A DNA stretch of 64,000 nucleotides from Xanthostigma xanthostigma (GCA_963575645.1 OY754468.1:23832465-23896464), one strand, 5' to 3'. Shown: positions 1-11,683, counted from the stretch's first letter. Notes: a model not told the origin generated them from the letters alone. A program made the numbers and translations.

Positions 1-1630
1 TATGCTAAACTTTTCTGAAAAAGCATCTCGCAAACTGGTTTCAAAATTAGTACAGCTAATATTTCAAGAAAAGAAAAACAAGTGGTGTTAATAGACATAC
101 GTATACTTTCTAGTTTTCAAAATTCAAAGACAAATAATACCGTTGATGGTACGTACTTCTCGATGCGCGAGCCGAATTCGCACTTGGCCAAGTTTTATTG
201 GTATCGAATTTTTTCATTGTTCTCGTAAAAATCAAACAACTGATCTGTTTAGTACCTACCTCAACATCACATTATGGAGAGAGCATTGTATTTAAATGAA
301 AAATTGTTATTTTTTTTAGATAAGGCATAAGGGAAACAAAAACGTGTTTTTGCATGACCCCCTATAAAATAGCTGCTTCTCATAGCTGTATAGCTGTAGT
401 AAAATAACCCTTTTTCACACTAGTGCATAAAGTAAAACAAAAGTAATTCGATCTTACCATTCCTCAAGTCCATATGAACGAGAGAAGCAAAATGGACGCT
501 GAACAGTGAACTGTCAAAAGTATAACAAATTTACTTGTGATGTGAAAATCAGCCATTTTATAGAAGGTGCGTGTGAAAAGTGTAGTATGTATCTCGATTG
601 TAATGCTTTTATGACTCATGTGACTTAAAAATCGCTAATCTCTCACTATTAGCACAGTGTCACAACTTGTCATAAAATAATACCTTACAAACTACTATTA
701 CCTGCAAATTTGAACAATAATATTGAAAAAATACGTGTATGAAGTAGTGGGTAAAGAAAAAAATATTCCACAGTGCACTTGTCAATAAATGTATTTTGCA
801 CATTCACTTTCTTGAATATCTGAAAATGTTACACTATTTTATTATAAATTATATGAAAAGAGCATAATTTTGAAAACCAAAAAATCTTTATTATGTAAAA
901 ATGCAATAAGACACAAGATATTTTCAAAACTGTGTGTGGGAAAAAAATCCACATTAAACCGTCATGTAAAAATGCTTAGGTGTCCCATAAGAGCTATTTA
1001 TGTTACAAGTCAGAAAAATTACTAATTTGGCATCGGGTATCACCACAAGCGAGGTCTGTAAAAACACGATGCCAAATAAATAACTTCTCTGACTTGCAGC
1101 ATACAATATTTTATTCAATCTTTGCTTCGAAAGTTTACTTTTATTACCATGTAACGCATGTATAAGGTCACTAGTAACGACGTTTTTCTGCTATCTTAGT
1201 GGACGAAAGTATTCGATTATTACATCCGGTGCAATAATACAAAATGTATAGTTTAGGCTTCAGATAATGACTATTTAATAACACTACGCATCGATCTAAA
1301 AGTAAATCTTCAAAGCAAGAATTAATAAATATTTCATACAAGAGTGTATATTTTTTTTCTAAATATTTTTGATGTTTATGAAATTAATATTTTATTAGTG
1401 TATATTGTTAAATATTTAGTATGTTAATTTTACATAATTTACTATTAATATAAATATATCATTTTCTTTGCTTACAACTCGAAAATTATTTCCAATTTAT
1501 AATATAAATGTGTTCATCTATTTTTATTAACATTTTTGATTTTCATGCCAAATCATATTCATCAATTCAACAAATCAAAATTGTATTATAGATATTTATA
1601 TTATGGTTTTGTTTTATGTTTTTTTTTGGT
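1..1630. other. AT-rich stretch without a recognisable gene
   Basis: I see no exon-like reading frame, splice-site pair or clear element ends. A short hairpin is formed by TTTGGCATCG near 1027 and CGATGCCAAA near 1067. The stretch is unassigned intergenic DNA. Confidence 0.5.
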
Positions 1631-1825
1631 AGTGCCAAGAACACTAGAGAAAAGGAGACCAAACTTGGGCGGTAGGGGCGGGGAAGATCTGCTTGTCTGG
1701 GTAGCATCCAGTGTGTCTAGTAAGGATAATAATTAACTAAAAAACATTTCCAGGATGTACGACGTATTTGGTCCTACCTCCACCACTTAGTTGTCTCCTT
1801 GTCTGTAGTTTTCTTGGGTGGTGCT
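1631..1825. mobile_element. Short inverted-repeat element, copy A
   Basis: The left arm (from AGTGCCAAGAACACTAGAG) is matched imperfectly by the reverse complement of the right arm (ending TTCTTGGGTGGTGCT). The left arm also resembles the left end of the element at 2160, so the two look like diverged members of one small non-autonomous family. No target duplication was found, so the superfamily is open. Confidence 0.45.
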
Positions 1826-2159
1826 TTTCTAAAACAAATATAAAGCGCAAAAACACCTGACTACAATTAGTACATTTTTTATTTTATATGCAATTGTTTT
1901 TTGTATTTTTAATGTAGGTATTATATCAGATTTTACGCTTATCACAAACCACAACAAGCCTCCTGTATTTGTTCAGAATTGTATGTATTTAATCAACTTC
2001 AATATTTTGTTCCATGAAGAAGTAAAATCAATTTTTAACCCAACTTCTAATTTACATAAAGCATACTAGATTTAATTATTTCTGAAAGTTGATATAAACA
2101 TATTTCAGTGAGTTAATTGTGAAACATGTTTAATCAGCTCAGCTGAGCACAAATTAATT

Positions 2160-2598
2160 CAGTGGCGCGACTAAGAAGACTAGAGAGAAAGAAATTGAAC
2201 TTGAGTGGTAGGTGTGGGATGAAATATGGTGCGTTTAGATTTATACGAAAGGGTTTTTTGACCCGCTGTGAACGGTTTAGGGTTTAGCAAACGCCAACAA
2301 ACTTTGAACGGGCACCATGCTAATTTAAGAATATATAAATTTCTTTTTTTCGAAAAAATAATTTCTTAGTCGCCGTCAAAGGCCAACAATAGTGCGGTAG
2401 CCCACACTGAATCTCATGCATTGGGTTTCGGGGGTTTCCGTAGTGAAGATAAATAAGCGTTGCCAACAAAATATGTGAGCAAACAAGTAAGGCTAGGAGA
2501 ACTAATCCAAGGATCGACATATTAGTCCCATCCCACCAGTGAATTTTGATCAGGTTGTCACGTATCTCTAGTCTTCTTGGACACAACAGAACTCACTG
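2160..2598. mobile_element. hAT-like non-autonomous element, copy B
   Basis: It begins CAGTGGCGCGACTAAGAAG and ends with an imperfect reverse complement (CTCTAGTCTTCTTGG then CACTG). CAGTGGCG is a common start for hAT ends. No convincing 8-bp target duplication remains. The 88-codon minus-strand ORF inside has no recognisable content. Confidence 0.45.
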
Positions 2599-2972
2599 TA
2601 TTTTTACTTCATTCATGAACAAAATACTGAAGCCAAAATTGTAAATTTTCAAACTATTGAACCCTACAACTGTTTTCAATCATGAATGGATTTTATCCGC
2701 AGTGGCCATTATATAATCAATATGTGATGTTTCAATCTGTAACAGATTGTAATTTCATTTTCGTTTTGTAAATAGCATTAATTTTCCCTTAATTACACAA
2801 ATGATTTCTAGAGACATTGTATTTTTAATTATACCTATACTTTGTTCACTTGATCCTTAACAGGCATAAAAAGAGTCTTCTAACCCCACTTTTATGACCT
2901 TTTGTGAAATACAGTTCTAAACGTAATGTGCTTTTCAACTTTATTTCTGTTCTTATTGAATTGTAAATTTAT

Positions 2973-3403
2973 GCCCGGTTTACATTATTCCAGTCCAGCG
3001 ATCCAGTCCAGTGCTGGACTGGATTCGTTGTCTACATTAATCCAGTCATTTAGAAGCCGTTTTCATTGTGAACATTAGTGACAATGATTTCAAAAAGAGA
3101 TCAGTTTTGAAAATGTTTCAAACGTGCTCAATCACTCTTGCTACAAGAAGTTATTAATGAGGTTGATAATGAACTAAGAAAAAAGGAACGGATGTGTGTG
3201 AGAAATTGGATGGCACTGGATTGGCCGTCTACAATATTCCAGTTGCACTGGATTGATCGCACTGGATTCAAAAGTAGACCGCGAATCCAGTTACTGGACT
3301 GGAATGCTTACTGGATCCAGTGCATTCCAGTGAGGGTTTACATTATTCCAGTTGCAATCCAGCACTGGACTGGATCGCTGGACTGGAATAATGTAAACCG
3401 GGC
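2973..3403. mobile_element. Fold-back element built from CCAGT/ACTGG repeats
   Basis: Terminal inverted repeats of about 50 bp begin GCCCGGTTTACATTATTCC and end with the exact complement, ...AATGTAAACCGGGC. The arms and interior carry many copies of CCAGT, TCCAGT and ACTGGA in both directions. Subterminal motif repeats like these are typical of transposase-binding regions of DNA transposons. AT may be the target duplication, but this is weak. An ORF at 3138-3425 is a by-product of the repeats. Confidence 0.75.
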
Positions 3404-3724
3404 ATTATATCACGTGCTTTTATAAAACAAGGAATGCCCTAAATCGTACTTTTTATCCCATATTGATATCTTTAATTAAAAATTGAAACATTATATTTTC
3501 AAAGTTGAAATCGTCATGGAGTTTTACATGTGCTGTAATTAAAGTAGTGTTTAAGAATTAATATAAAATTCCCATAGGTAATTAAACAGGTTCTTAGATT
3601 TGGCGCTCCATTAAGCGAACCATACTATAATGATGAGTCACTCCTTGAATTTTGGTTACAGGCTATAGAGCACTACACGTTTACAACTGAAATAATAAGT
3701 AGAATCGTTTAGTAAAAATATTGA

Positions 3725-3730
3725 TTTATT
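3725..3730 (-). promoter_or_regulatory. Candidate polyadenylation signal of COPS9
   Basis: On the minus strand this reads AATAAA, about 200 nt past the COPS9 stop codon at 3928-3930. It is the best-placed hexamer I saw, but in DNA this AT-rich the motif alone is weak evidence. Confidence 0.35.
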
Positions 3731-3927
3731 ATCACACTAATTCATATTGTTAATTATTAATACGTCACAGATAGAATACAATACGGTTTTTTTTAAATAT
3801 TGCATCTAATTAAATAAAATCGATTTGTATAAAATATGAGCAATATTCTAATCTAAAACTTCATTATTTTGTTTCACAACTTAAAACTGATGAGTTCGTG
3901 TTTTATGATGCCCACATAGCTATACGT

Positions 3928-4326
3928 TCATTGCAAGTCATCATCATCAAACAAATCTTCAAAATCTGTAAAAATTCATATAAAAATTACTACGATAACA
4001 AATTATGAGATTTAAAAATCATTGCTACATACCATTAAAAAAATCAGCATGTACAGCTTTCTCGTTTGCTGCTAAATCCATTAATATACCAGCAGAACCT
4101 CCTGCCTAAAAATTGTAATTTTATTCATTTAAATGTTTACGAAACTTATATAATAAAAATTCTAAAAAATATTTTTGAACATAAACTTCACACGTTTTCT
4201 GTAAAACGCCGTATCAGTTGTTTGATAATTTGAATGCTATTGTAACTTTAAAATTACCTCTTCTAAATCCATATAAGGTCCAGCGCCTTCAGGAAACATT
4301 TCATCAGCTACGACAGTTGGTTTCAT
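3928..4326 (-). CDS. COPS9: Canonical-length COPS9 reading frame (alternative start)
   Basis: Starting at the internal ATG (4324-4326) in the third exon gives a 59-residue protein over exon parts 4258-4326, 4033-4105 and 3928-3965. Its length and sequence fit COPS9 of other animals. The ATG has AAA before it, a good context. If this is the only start used, the two upstream exons are 5' UTR. RNA and ribosome data would decide between this and the extended form. Confidence 0.8.
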
Positions 4327-5446
4327 TTTAGCAGTGACCTTAAGTAGCTCTGTGTCTAGTCGTTCTTGATAAATTATAATTTGCTCAGAAATTGAATTGG
4401 CCTCTTCTTTAGACTGTCAAAAATTTATAGGTTAGATTTCTGTTTACACTCAATGCATATCACCAACATTATAAAATTAAAGGTACTATATCACACAACG
4501 AATAAATCTACAGATTTTGCAGCACGCAGGAATAAAGACGATTGTTTTATGAAATTTAGTGAAAATCATATACTTGATATATGGAGAAAATTTAACAGAT
4601 GCTGCTCTCAATCGCTCACATTAGTAACTAATTTGTTACATTCTGTAAATTGTCTTTGATTTAGACATTACAACTGCTTTAAAAAAGGAAAGATCAATTT
4701 ATAACACAAGTTAAAGAGAAACAACAAAACAACTGGCTAAAGTAGCTGTGTTTCTAAAATAGAGTTTCATGTATATGTTATTCCTTCTCAAATCGATAAA
4801 CATGGCGGTTGATGTGTATTGTCAAGTTTTTCTGTACTTCTGTGCTAAGCATATTTGGTGAGTTTTTATTGTTATTCATTGAATGTTTCATAAGTTATAA
4901 CTAGTGCTGCTTATTAACCGGCGTATTTAAAATAATAATCTGTACTATCAGCATTTATTTGTTACGTTTTATTGCTAATTTCTCTGTCGAGCTGTCATAG
5001 AGCGGCTCATGTGGGCGTATCTGTCAAAAACATACTGAAACTTATTTCAACAAAAACTTCGTAATTATTGATATTGTTGACTTAATTACGAAAAAATCAA
5101 ATGTCATCTAACAGGCAACCCTTTACAGATCTTTATCAAAACTTTATTATTAAAAAAATATTTGATGTTATTTGCTACCAACTTGACGTTTACTCTCGTA
5201 TTATGAGAGTTTAACCAATTAATACAATCTTTTTATCTTTATTGTTCTCACCTGTGCAACTGCGTGTTTTTGTTGTAGTTTGTGTAGCCCCAACATTAAA
5301 TTCTTCATATAGTATTTGTACACAAAAAAAAAATCAAAATTAGATAAGTACATTTTTACAAAATATTAATAGCAAATAAAATTTTTTATCACCTGTATCT
5401 TGTATTTTTGAATATTTTTTTTGAAATAAACATCGAATTTCGCCAT
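3928..5446 (-). CDS. COPS9: COP9 signalosome subunit 9 (CSNAP) gene, with an in-frame N-terminal extension
   Basis: COPS9 is the small acidic subunit of the COP9 signalosome, which removes NEDD8 from cullin-RING ubiquitin ligases. I read five coding exons on the minus strand: 5393-5446, 5252-5302, 4258-4413, 4033-4105 and 3928-3965. Their introns have GT/AG ends in phases 0, 0, 0 and 1. The product would be 123 aa. The last 59 residues are unmistakable: MKPTVVADEMFPEGAGPY, then LMDLAANEKAVHADFF and the acidic end DFEDLFDDDDLQ. The animal protein is normally about 57 aa and starts at that MKP, here the ATG at 4324-4326. Exons at 5393-5446 and 5252-5302 and the first 29 codons of the 4258-4413 exon add 64 residues in frame (MAKFDVYFKKNIQKYKIQ, NLMLGLHKLQQKHAVAQ, then a Glu-rich helix-like stretch). 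The far start ATG has A at -3 and G at +4. The core is secure. Whether the extension is translated or is 5' UTR is inference, and I do not recognise it. Confidence 0.93.
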
Positions 5447-6572
5447 CGTTTTAAATACCTAATATGTTTTAAAAAGACGGATTACCCTTTCGTTCGTATA
5501 TCACATAAAATAATAATTATCTAAAAATAATAATTTAAAAATTAAGGAATGTGCAGATAATGTTACGTAAGAATAAATGTGACTTCTAAATATAGAAGTT
5601 ACTTAATGAAATGAAAATTTTTACGGTCTATACCCGAATTCATTCAATGACCGAAATAAATGCGCAAAACTAGTTTTGTCCAAGGAATATTTACCAAACC
5701 CGAAATCTTACATTTAAACGGGTATTGAGTGTTATAAAATGAGCAAAACTAGTTTTGCTCATTTTCAATTAGACAAAACAAGTTCTGCCCATTTTTTAAC
5801 GAGCGCCACATGATCTTATGGTCTAAGAGCTGACTACAGAGAGGTAGGGGTGACTCGTGCAAAGCTGAAAATTTGCAGAATAGGAGATTGTACAAGTTAG
5901 TAGGGGAAAAAATGCCAGAAGACTAGACGGAACATAAAGAGTCGCCAGAAGGCGCTAATGTTGCGAAAAATTTTGCAATAATTATGTGACTCAGTGCACT
6001 TCTGGCTATTTCTATACTTATTCTGTAATTCAAAACTAGATTATATATTATATATATTATACATTACCTATATATAGTTATAAGGACATACTGAAAATTC
6101 AAACATGATATAATAATTACATTCGACAAATATTCAAAATTATTAATGTCATTTTAGCCAGCTCTCTGTCTATTAACTATAATACTATATTATTAGAATT
6201 TAGGTTACTACTTAGTAGTTAGTAAACAGATATTTAATAATGAGTTGGTTATGAAATACATCAAATGTCTGATAGAAAAATTTTTAGTTTTTTTTGTGTC
6301 CCTAAAATTACCCCCAAAAATATTACGGCCCTAAAAAAATCCCATTCTCCATTTTATCCCCTCAAATTTAGGGGAGAAACCCCGAAGTTGGCAGCCCTGA
6401 GAGAGAGTAGAAACGATTCTCTCACTCCTTCCTCTCAACTGCCGGTTGAAGTCGGAGAAGGGGAAGCGTTTCACTTTTCGTCTGTTCCAACTTCCAGGCC
6501 AATTTACCACCTAGCGCGGCTAAAAAAGTTTAATTTCAAAAATTTTCCGCGGTTTCATTGAAAATTTTGTAA
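5447..6572. other. COPS9 upstream flank with element relics
   Basis: This lies 5' of the COPS9 start and should hold its promoter, but no core motif stands out. Repeats of AAAACTAGTTTTG near 5665 and 5740 resemble the palindromic element at 39814-39960, suggesting an old relative. GGCAGCCCTG near 6390 resembles a hAT right end, but no left partner was found. The 98-codon plus ORF at 6265-6561 has no recognisable domain. Confidence 0.4.
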
Positions 6573-7302
6573 TCTATATATTAATATATAAAGCTGAAGA
6601 GTTTGTTTGTTTATTTGTTTGGTTGAACGCGCTAATCTCAGAAACTACTGGTTCGAATTGAAAAAATTTTTTTTTGTTGGATAGCCCATTTATCGAGGAA
6701 GGCTATAGGCTATATAATATCATGCTACGACCAATTGGAGCGGAACATCAATGAAAAATGTTGCAAGATGTATCTTAAAATTAGTCCGTCCGACAAATAT
6801 TATCAGGTGAAATGCCTTAACTAAATATTGCAATATTAGCGCATACTTCTACAACCCCGGATAGCTCAGTTGGTAGAGCGTAAGACTCTTAACGCCAGGG
6901 TCTTGGGTTCAAGCCCCACGTCGGCGAATATATATGTGTTTTTATTTTCTACATTGCTTTCTTCTAAGGCTTACATTTCAATTTTTTAAAATTTTATTGC
7001 GACTAATTAAATTTAAATAAATCTAATTAATAGCTCATTTACAACTATCGGTATACCTATACATATAAAAAAAATTTCCTACAGTGTTTTCAATTAAATA
7101 TTTATTATATTAAAAGAAATTTATTATCTACTTAAAAAATACTGCTTTTTAACGACAAAAACTTTTGAACGGGAACTTCGATCATTATGAAGTTTGGACA
7201 TACAACATTCATCTCGGTAAACTAAGATGAATGTGCGTACTCATGCCTCTTCCTTCCCCATTCGTTCTTTTGCACCCGGGTGAAACTGGGCGGGACCGCT
7301 AG
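6573..7302 (+). mobile_element. Helitron-like non-autonomous element, long form (copy 1)
   Basis: It starts with TC after an A, ends with CTAG before a T, and has the short palindrome CACCCGGGTG about 20 bp from the 3' end. These are hallmarks of Helitrons, rolling-circle elements that insert between A and T without target duplication. The 5' part (AATATATAAAGCTGAAGAG) and 3' part (ACTTTTGAACGG...) recur at 11684, 28474 and 44451. No Rep/helicase frame is present. A tRNA-Lys-like sequence sits in the middle. Confidence 0.75.
6855..6926 (+). pseudogene. tRNA-Lys(CTT)-like pseudogene inside a Helitron-like element
   Basis: The internal promoter boxes are recognisable: A box TAGCTCAGTTGG and B box GGTTCAAGCCC. 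ACTCTTAA gives anticodon CTT. The anticodon stem no longer pairs and the acceptor stem has mismatches, so this is a decayed copy. The same tRNA relative lies at the matching place in the Helitron-like element at 44451. Confidence 0.75.
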
Positions 7303-7381
7303 TATATTATACATAATTTACAAAATATAATATGGGTGGTGTCACTTGAGGTCTACTGACGTCCATCTCTAGGAGTTCAAT

Positions 7382-8155
7382 CAGGGGTGGATGGTCTCAG
7401 CTATTCCGGCTCAAGAAAGATTATGGCCCCGTCATGAATACTATTTTTTATATACAGATGGCCGGCGTTAGTTTTTGCCGCCCTACGTGAAAAGTGAGCG
7501 TTTGACACTTTATTTGCCACCACAAAAAAAGTCTAGCTTACGGTTGTGAGACAACAAAGACAAAAATAACATTAATTTTACCGTAGAATTATATCTATTA
7601 AAAAATCAAAATCAAATCATTCTTGTAGTAAACAAAAAACATTAATCCGTCGTGAGACGCCTGACAGATGTGAACAGTGAAACATAAATTTAAGCTTGCG
7701 AAATGCAACTTTAAGTTACAAAGCCATGTGGACACTCTACGGACAGTTCCTAAAGCCCTATGAACACTACAACCTTGAGTTACTAGCAGCGCCACTTAAG
7801 TGACTTCTAGCAACTAATAAATCGCAGTTAGATTAGTATTTTTTTATTTTTAATTTGGAGATCTCTAAATAAATGAGTTTTTCACCGATTATCGTTGAAA
7901 ACTACAAGCCTTCCACTACCAACAAAAATAAAATTTTTAAAATCAGCTAATATTTGTTACACTAGTAACTAAAAAACGTAACGACGTATAATCGCAGCGT
8001 CGCGCCAATTGCATATTTTTACTCCCATCCAAACGCGCGATTAAATGTTTCACATCAAAAGATATAAACTAATATAGGCGATCAACTTACCGGCTTCGGC
8101 GGGCACCGGCCTACCGGAAAATCTTCCAAAATCCCGGTTGACCCATCCGCCCCTG
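7382..8155. mobile_element. hAT-like non-autonomous element with target duplication
   Basis: It begins CAGGGGTGGATGG and ends CCATCCGCCCCTG, with 8-bp flanks AGTTCAAT and AGTTCAGT (7 of 8 identical). CAGGGG termini with 8-bp duplications mark hAT elements. Part of the interior (about 8010-8060) recurs near 16895 and 58880. The 65-codon ORF at 7598-7795 looks spurious. Confidence 0.8.
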
Positions 8156-8589
8156 AGTTCAGTTATATTAATTAATGAGAATTATAACTAAATTAATGAA
8201 AAACAGCGTTGAACTCATATTTTTTCTGTTCTCCTTACTAACAGTGTCGTGGTTTTTATGGACTGCGAGCCTACTATTTGACATAACTTGAATTCAGTGT
8301 TGAAAATGTTGATCGAAATAAAACCGCACTGTATAAGAATTCTTGTGAACGAATGGTACACAGGCAGAGTGATTTTCTGAAGAACTTCTACAAATAATTC
8401 CGATTAAAAAGCTTGAAAAATCGTTTACTAATCCAGATTGCAGCCCGGGTATATTTCACGATCTCGATGCGCGTGGGCCACAGTGGAAGGACGCATCCCA
8501 CGCAGAATATAGCCGCAATGTTCTGGAATATCTTTGACCTTTGTGCATATTATACAGGTTGATTCAGGAGAAAATGTCAATATTTCAGG

Positions 8590-8870
8590 TAGGGTTGCAA
8601 GTTGCAACGATTGGAGAACCGATATTATCGATAATATTGAAACAAGAATATCGATATTATAGCATAAAAATATCGGAGGGCAAATGTGACAAAGAATTTC
8701 GAATTTTGCGGTTATTTTTTTGCGTGTTGGTGAAAGACTGAAGAGTGGTGCGAGTGTGTGATTGTTTGTTCAATTAATTCACAAAATATCGTTATTGAAA
8801 GGGTCGATCTTATCGGTTATCGATCTGATGTCGATATATTTATCGATATTAAAATAATTTTGCATCCCTA
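8590..8870. mobile_element. hAT-like MITE inside the mariner remnant
   Basis: It starts TAGGGTTGCAA and ends TTGCATCCCTA, flanked by ATTTCAGG and ATTTTAGG (7 of 8 identical). The interior is full of ATCGATAT-type repeats (TATCGATA, ATATCGAT). It has no coding capacity. Confidence 0.75.
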
Positions 8871-9137
8871 ATTTTAGGTACGTATTTGGCGAGATAAAAA
8901 TTCCTATAAACATGGGTCCTATTCTCAACCGAAGATGTTCCACTTAATGTATGACAGAACATGTATTTGCAATATGATGGAGCCCCTGCACACCACAGTT
9001 TACAACAGTGATTCCCAAAGTGGTCTATATCGACCTCCAGGGGTCGACGACAACTTTCAAGGGGTCCATATCAGCGGGAAAAAGATTGGGGGTCCATGAA
9101 ATGAAAATGGGGATCAACGATAGTGAATCTCCAAACA

Positions 9138-9360
9138 AATAAAATATAGTTTAAAAAAAACTAAAAAACACGCTTTATATCGGACTAAAAAGTAAAAAAT
9201 AATTGTTTTAAAATAAGCTTAAAAAGCGTGGGGCGCTTTGTTCCACATTTTCGTACATCGAGCGCCCAACGCTTTTTAAGCTTATTTTAAAACAATTATT
9301 TTTTACTTTTTAGTCCGATATAAAGCGTGTTTTTTAGTTTTTTTTAAACTATATTTTATT
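9138..9360. mobile_element. Fold-back element with a conserved central loop, copy 1
   Basis: Two nearly perfect arms of about 85 bp (from AATAAAATATAGTTTAAA) surround a centre GGGCGCT-[TTGTTCCACATTTTCGTACA]-TCG-AGCGCCC that forms an inner stem. The same centre occurs at 63873-63909 between somewhat different arms. It is nested in the hAT-like element at 9006-10154. Confidence 0.85.
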
Positions 9361-9386
9361 TTTCACTTTTTAGTTTGAGGATCTAT

Positions 9387-9680
9387 AAAAGAATTTATTA
9401 ATCCTGGGGGTCCTAATAAGGATAATGGGAAACTGTTATCAAATTATTGCATTGTCATCGGTCCTTGATACGTATGCAAAGTTTCAAATTAATCAGACTT
9501 CGGGAAATTGGTGAAAATTATGCTCAAAGATTTAAAAGAATTTATTAATCCTGGGGGTCCTAATAAGGATAATGGGAAACTGTTATCAAATTATTGCATT
9601 GTCATCGGTCCTTGATACGTATGCAAAGTTTCAAATTAATCAGACTTCGGGAAATTGGTGAAAATTATGCTCAAAGATTC
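9387..9680. repeat. Two-copy tandem duplication, 147-bp unit
   Basis: The unit starting AAAAGAATTTATTAATCC is repeated immediately with almost no change, and is followed by a CATACATACATA-type simple run (9691-9725). The near identity suggests a recent duplication. Confidence 0.85.
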
Positions 9681-10848
9681 CGTTACGGACATACATACAT
9701 AGTTAGTTACATACATACATAGTTACAACCCAAACTAATATAAAGCGTTTAAAAAAGATACAAACTGAACATCGTTAACCGAAGAGATTTAAGATTAAAT
9801 CTAACTAAATTGATGCCAAATGTTGAAAATTTATTATTAAAGCATCAGGTTCATCCCTCACACTAAAAGCATTTATTTTTTGCTTAGTTATTTTATGTAA
9901 CAGAAAGTAAATTTTAATTTGATTCGTTTAATTTGAATCTAATTAATAAATGTACAAAACTAAACATTTCACACTACATTTCACTACCGTTATAAATTTA
10001 AATCGTTCAAAGTGAGTAGCATTATACCGGTTGTCAAAAATACATTTGAAATTAATGAATTTGCAAAAAATCAATATCAGATAAGCAGGGGGTCTACCCA
10101 AAACCGAAAAACATGGCAAGTGGTCTACGAGACAAAAAAGTTTGGGAACCTCTGGTTTACAAGTACGAAATGTTTTAAACAACAACTTTCCAAACCGGTG
10201 GATTGGTCGAGGTGGTCCCCATAATTGGCCAGCTAGATCACCAGACCTTAATCCCCTGGATTATTGTCTTTGGGGATGGTTTAAATCATCGGTATATTCA
10301 AGTAACTAGAAATGCATTACTCGATCTAATAATAAATGCAGCAGCAGTTATAAGAAACAGACCCGCATCCATTCATAGAGCGACCCGAGCTATTCATTAG
10401 AAAGCTGACTTGGGTTTAAAAGTAAACGCTGGCATTTTTGAAAACTATAAAACCTGGCCGATCTGTTAAAAATAATTTAATAAAAAATTTTATTTGATAA
10501 TTTTGTTTACACCTGTATCTCTGTAACGATTGAGAAGAGGAATTTTTATGTTAACTTTGGGTTCCCGAATACGGACCTAAAATATTGACATTTCCTCCTG
10601 AATCAGACTGTATATAAAAGTAAATACTTGAACAATAGAAATAAATTGTTGTTTGAATTTGTTCCCATATTCAGATTCGAAGTATCAGATTGCAGCTTAT
10701 AGACGCTCGACAGCTTGAACGATTGACGTTAGGATGTAACGATAATAATGTTATCTTTACAATTTAATTATTATTTTTATGTATCTGTTTTATTTTATTT
10801 TTTTGAAAATTTGTCTTAATAGTGTACATTTTCCAATTATTAATTACG

Positions 10849-11149
10849 TAAGTTTATAGGTTGAATTGACTTTATGTTAAGTCTATTATAACTAAATTGA
10901 TTTGCATTCTCGCTTTAAATTTTGAAAGATATTAATTTCTAAAAAGCGGAAATATTTTAACTGGCGTCCGAAGCGGTAATATCGCAGTGCAATGTTGAAG
11001 ATCGTCTATTAACCGTAAATTATTCAACACGATACGCAATTGTAACAAAAATTGTCAAGTCGTTCGCGCTACGAGCCGGCAAGACGAAATCATTAAAATT
11101 AAAATGTTTCACCACCGTAAACCATAAGGTCAAGTCAACCTATAAACTT
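10849..11149. mobile_element. Short inverted-repeat element
   Basis: The left arm TAAGTTTATAGGTTGAATTG is matched by the complement of the right arm CAAGTCAACCTATAAACTTA. About 28 bp pair with few mismatches. The interior is non-coding, and the superfamily is not determined. Confidence 0.6.
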
Positions 11150-11683
11150 AAAATACTATTTAAATAAAAGGTAATTTTAAACCAATTCTTCTCGTACTAA
11201 TTGCTAAAATATCACCTTCACTGCGCATAATCATAAGGAGTTAACAAATTAAAGAAAAGAAAATTTGAAGTTACAAGGAAATACTAAAAAACCCAGAATT
11301 AGAAATTTATAAAAATACTTATGTTGTGATTCTAGAGTTGTCTTAAAATGATCGCCTACGAACAGTACTAGGTACAATGAAATAGAGAAAACATTCTGAG
11401 TAGACAAGTTTTTAGACCTTTTTTGATCCGTGTATTTATTATTACTAATAAGTTCGTCGGAATAAGTAAGCGATAATTAATATCTTACTGACGGTACATC
11501 GAATCAAAAACTGTGTATAAGGACTTTTCTGCTTAGAATTTATGAAATTATACTTCTTTTGGCTTTTATTCATTAAAATAAATAATAAATAAATAAATAA
11601 TTGTATACAAATAATAAAAAATTTTATAATCGTTTTGGGCAAGCTACAATTTGGTGTTTCTGGTTGTGTTCAGGTCACCTCAA
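11150..11683. other. AT-rich stretch, nothing recognised
   Basis: There is no exon-like frame, element end or RNA gene. The 65-codon minus ORF at 11445-11642 is Ile/Phe/Lys-rich, as expected for random AT-rich DNA. Confidence 0.5.

Larger units (their letters stand above)
9006..10154. mobile_element. hAT-like element with perfect 8-bp target duplication
   Basis: It starts CAGTGATTCCCAAAGTGG and ends TTTGGGAACCTCTG, flanked on both sides by GTTTACAA. It interrupts the mariner transposase remnant and contains a fold-back (9138-9360) and a tandem duplication (9387-9680). A relative with the same ends lies at 25224-25521. No transposase frame is visible. Confidence 0.88.
8970..10400 (+). pseudogene. 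Broken mariner-family transposase fragment
   Basis: DNA before the insertion encodes QYDGAPAHHSLQ. After the insertion and its duplicated 8 bp the same frame continues with NRWIGRGGPHNWPARSPDLN, then PLDYCLWGWF. DGAPAHHS and RSPDLNPLD are the DDE-catalytic-region motifs of insect mariner-like transposases (second D, and the SPDLNP block before the third acidic residue). Stops follow soon after. The 1.15-kb hAT-like insertion at 9006-10154 separates the parts, so no functional enzyme is made. Confidence 0.85.
8555..10610 (+). mobile_element. mariner-like element remnant, interrupted by two later insertions
   Basis: The ends are inverted repeats (CAGGTTGATTCAGGAG left; CTCCTGAATCAGACTG right) flanked by TA, the Tc1/mariner target duplication. 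Between them is a 3' part of a transposase (see 8970-10400). Two elements have inserted: 8590-8870, next to the left terminal repeat, and 9006-10154, within the transposase. The N-terminal transposase half is missing, so this was already a deletion derivative. Confidence 0.85.

Noticed and set aside
3138..3425. 95-codon plus ORF
   Set aside because: It lies within the CCAGT-rich fold-back and reads the terminal repeats.
4804..4862. Plus-strand ATGGCGGTTGATG frame ending near a GTGAGT donor inside a COPS9 intron
   Set aside because: It is only about 19 codons long, lies opposite the COPS9 gene, and has no partner exon.
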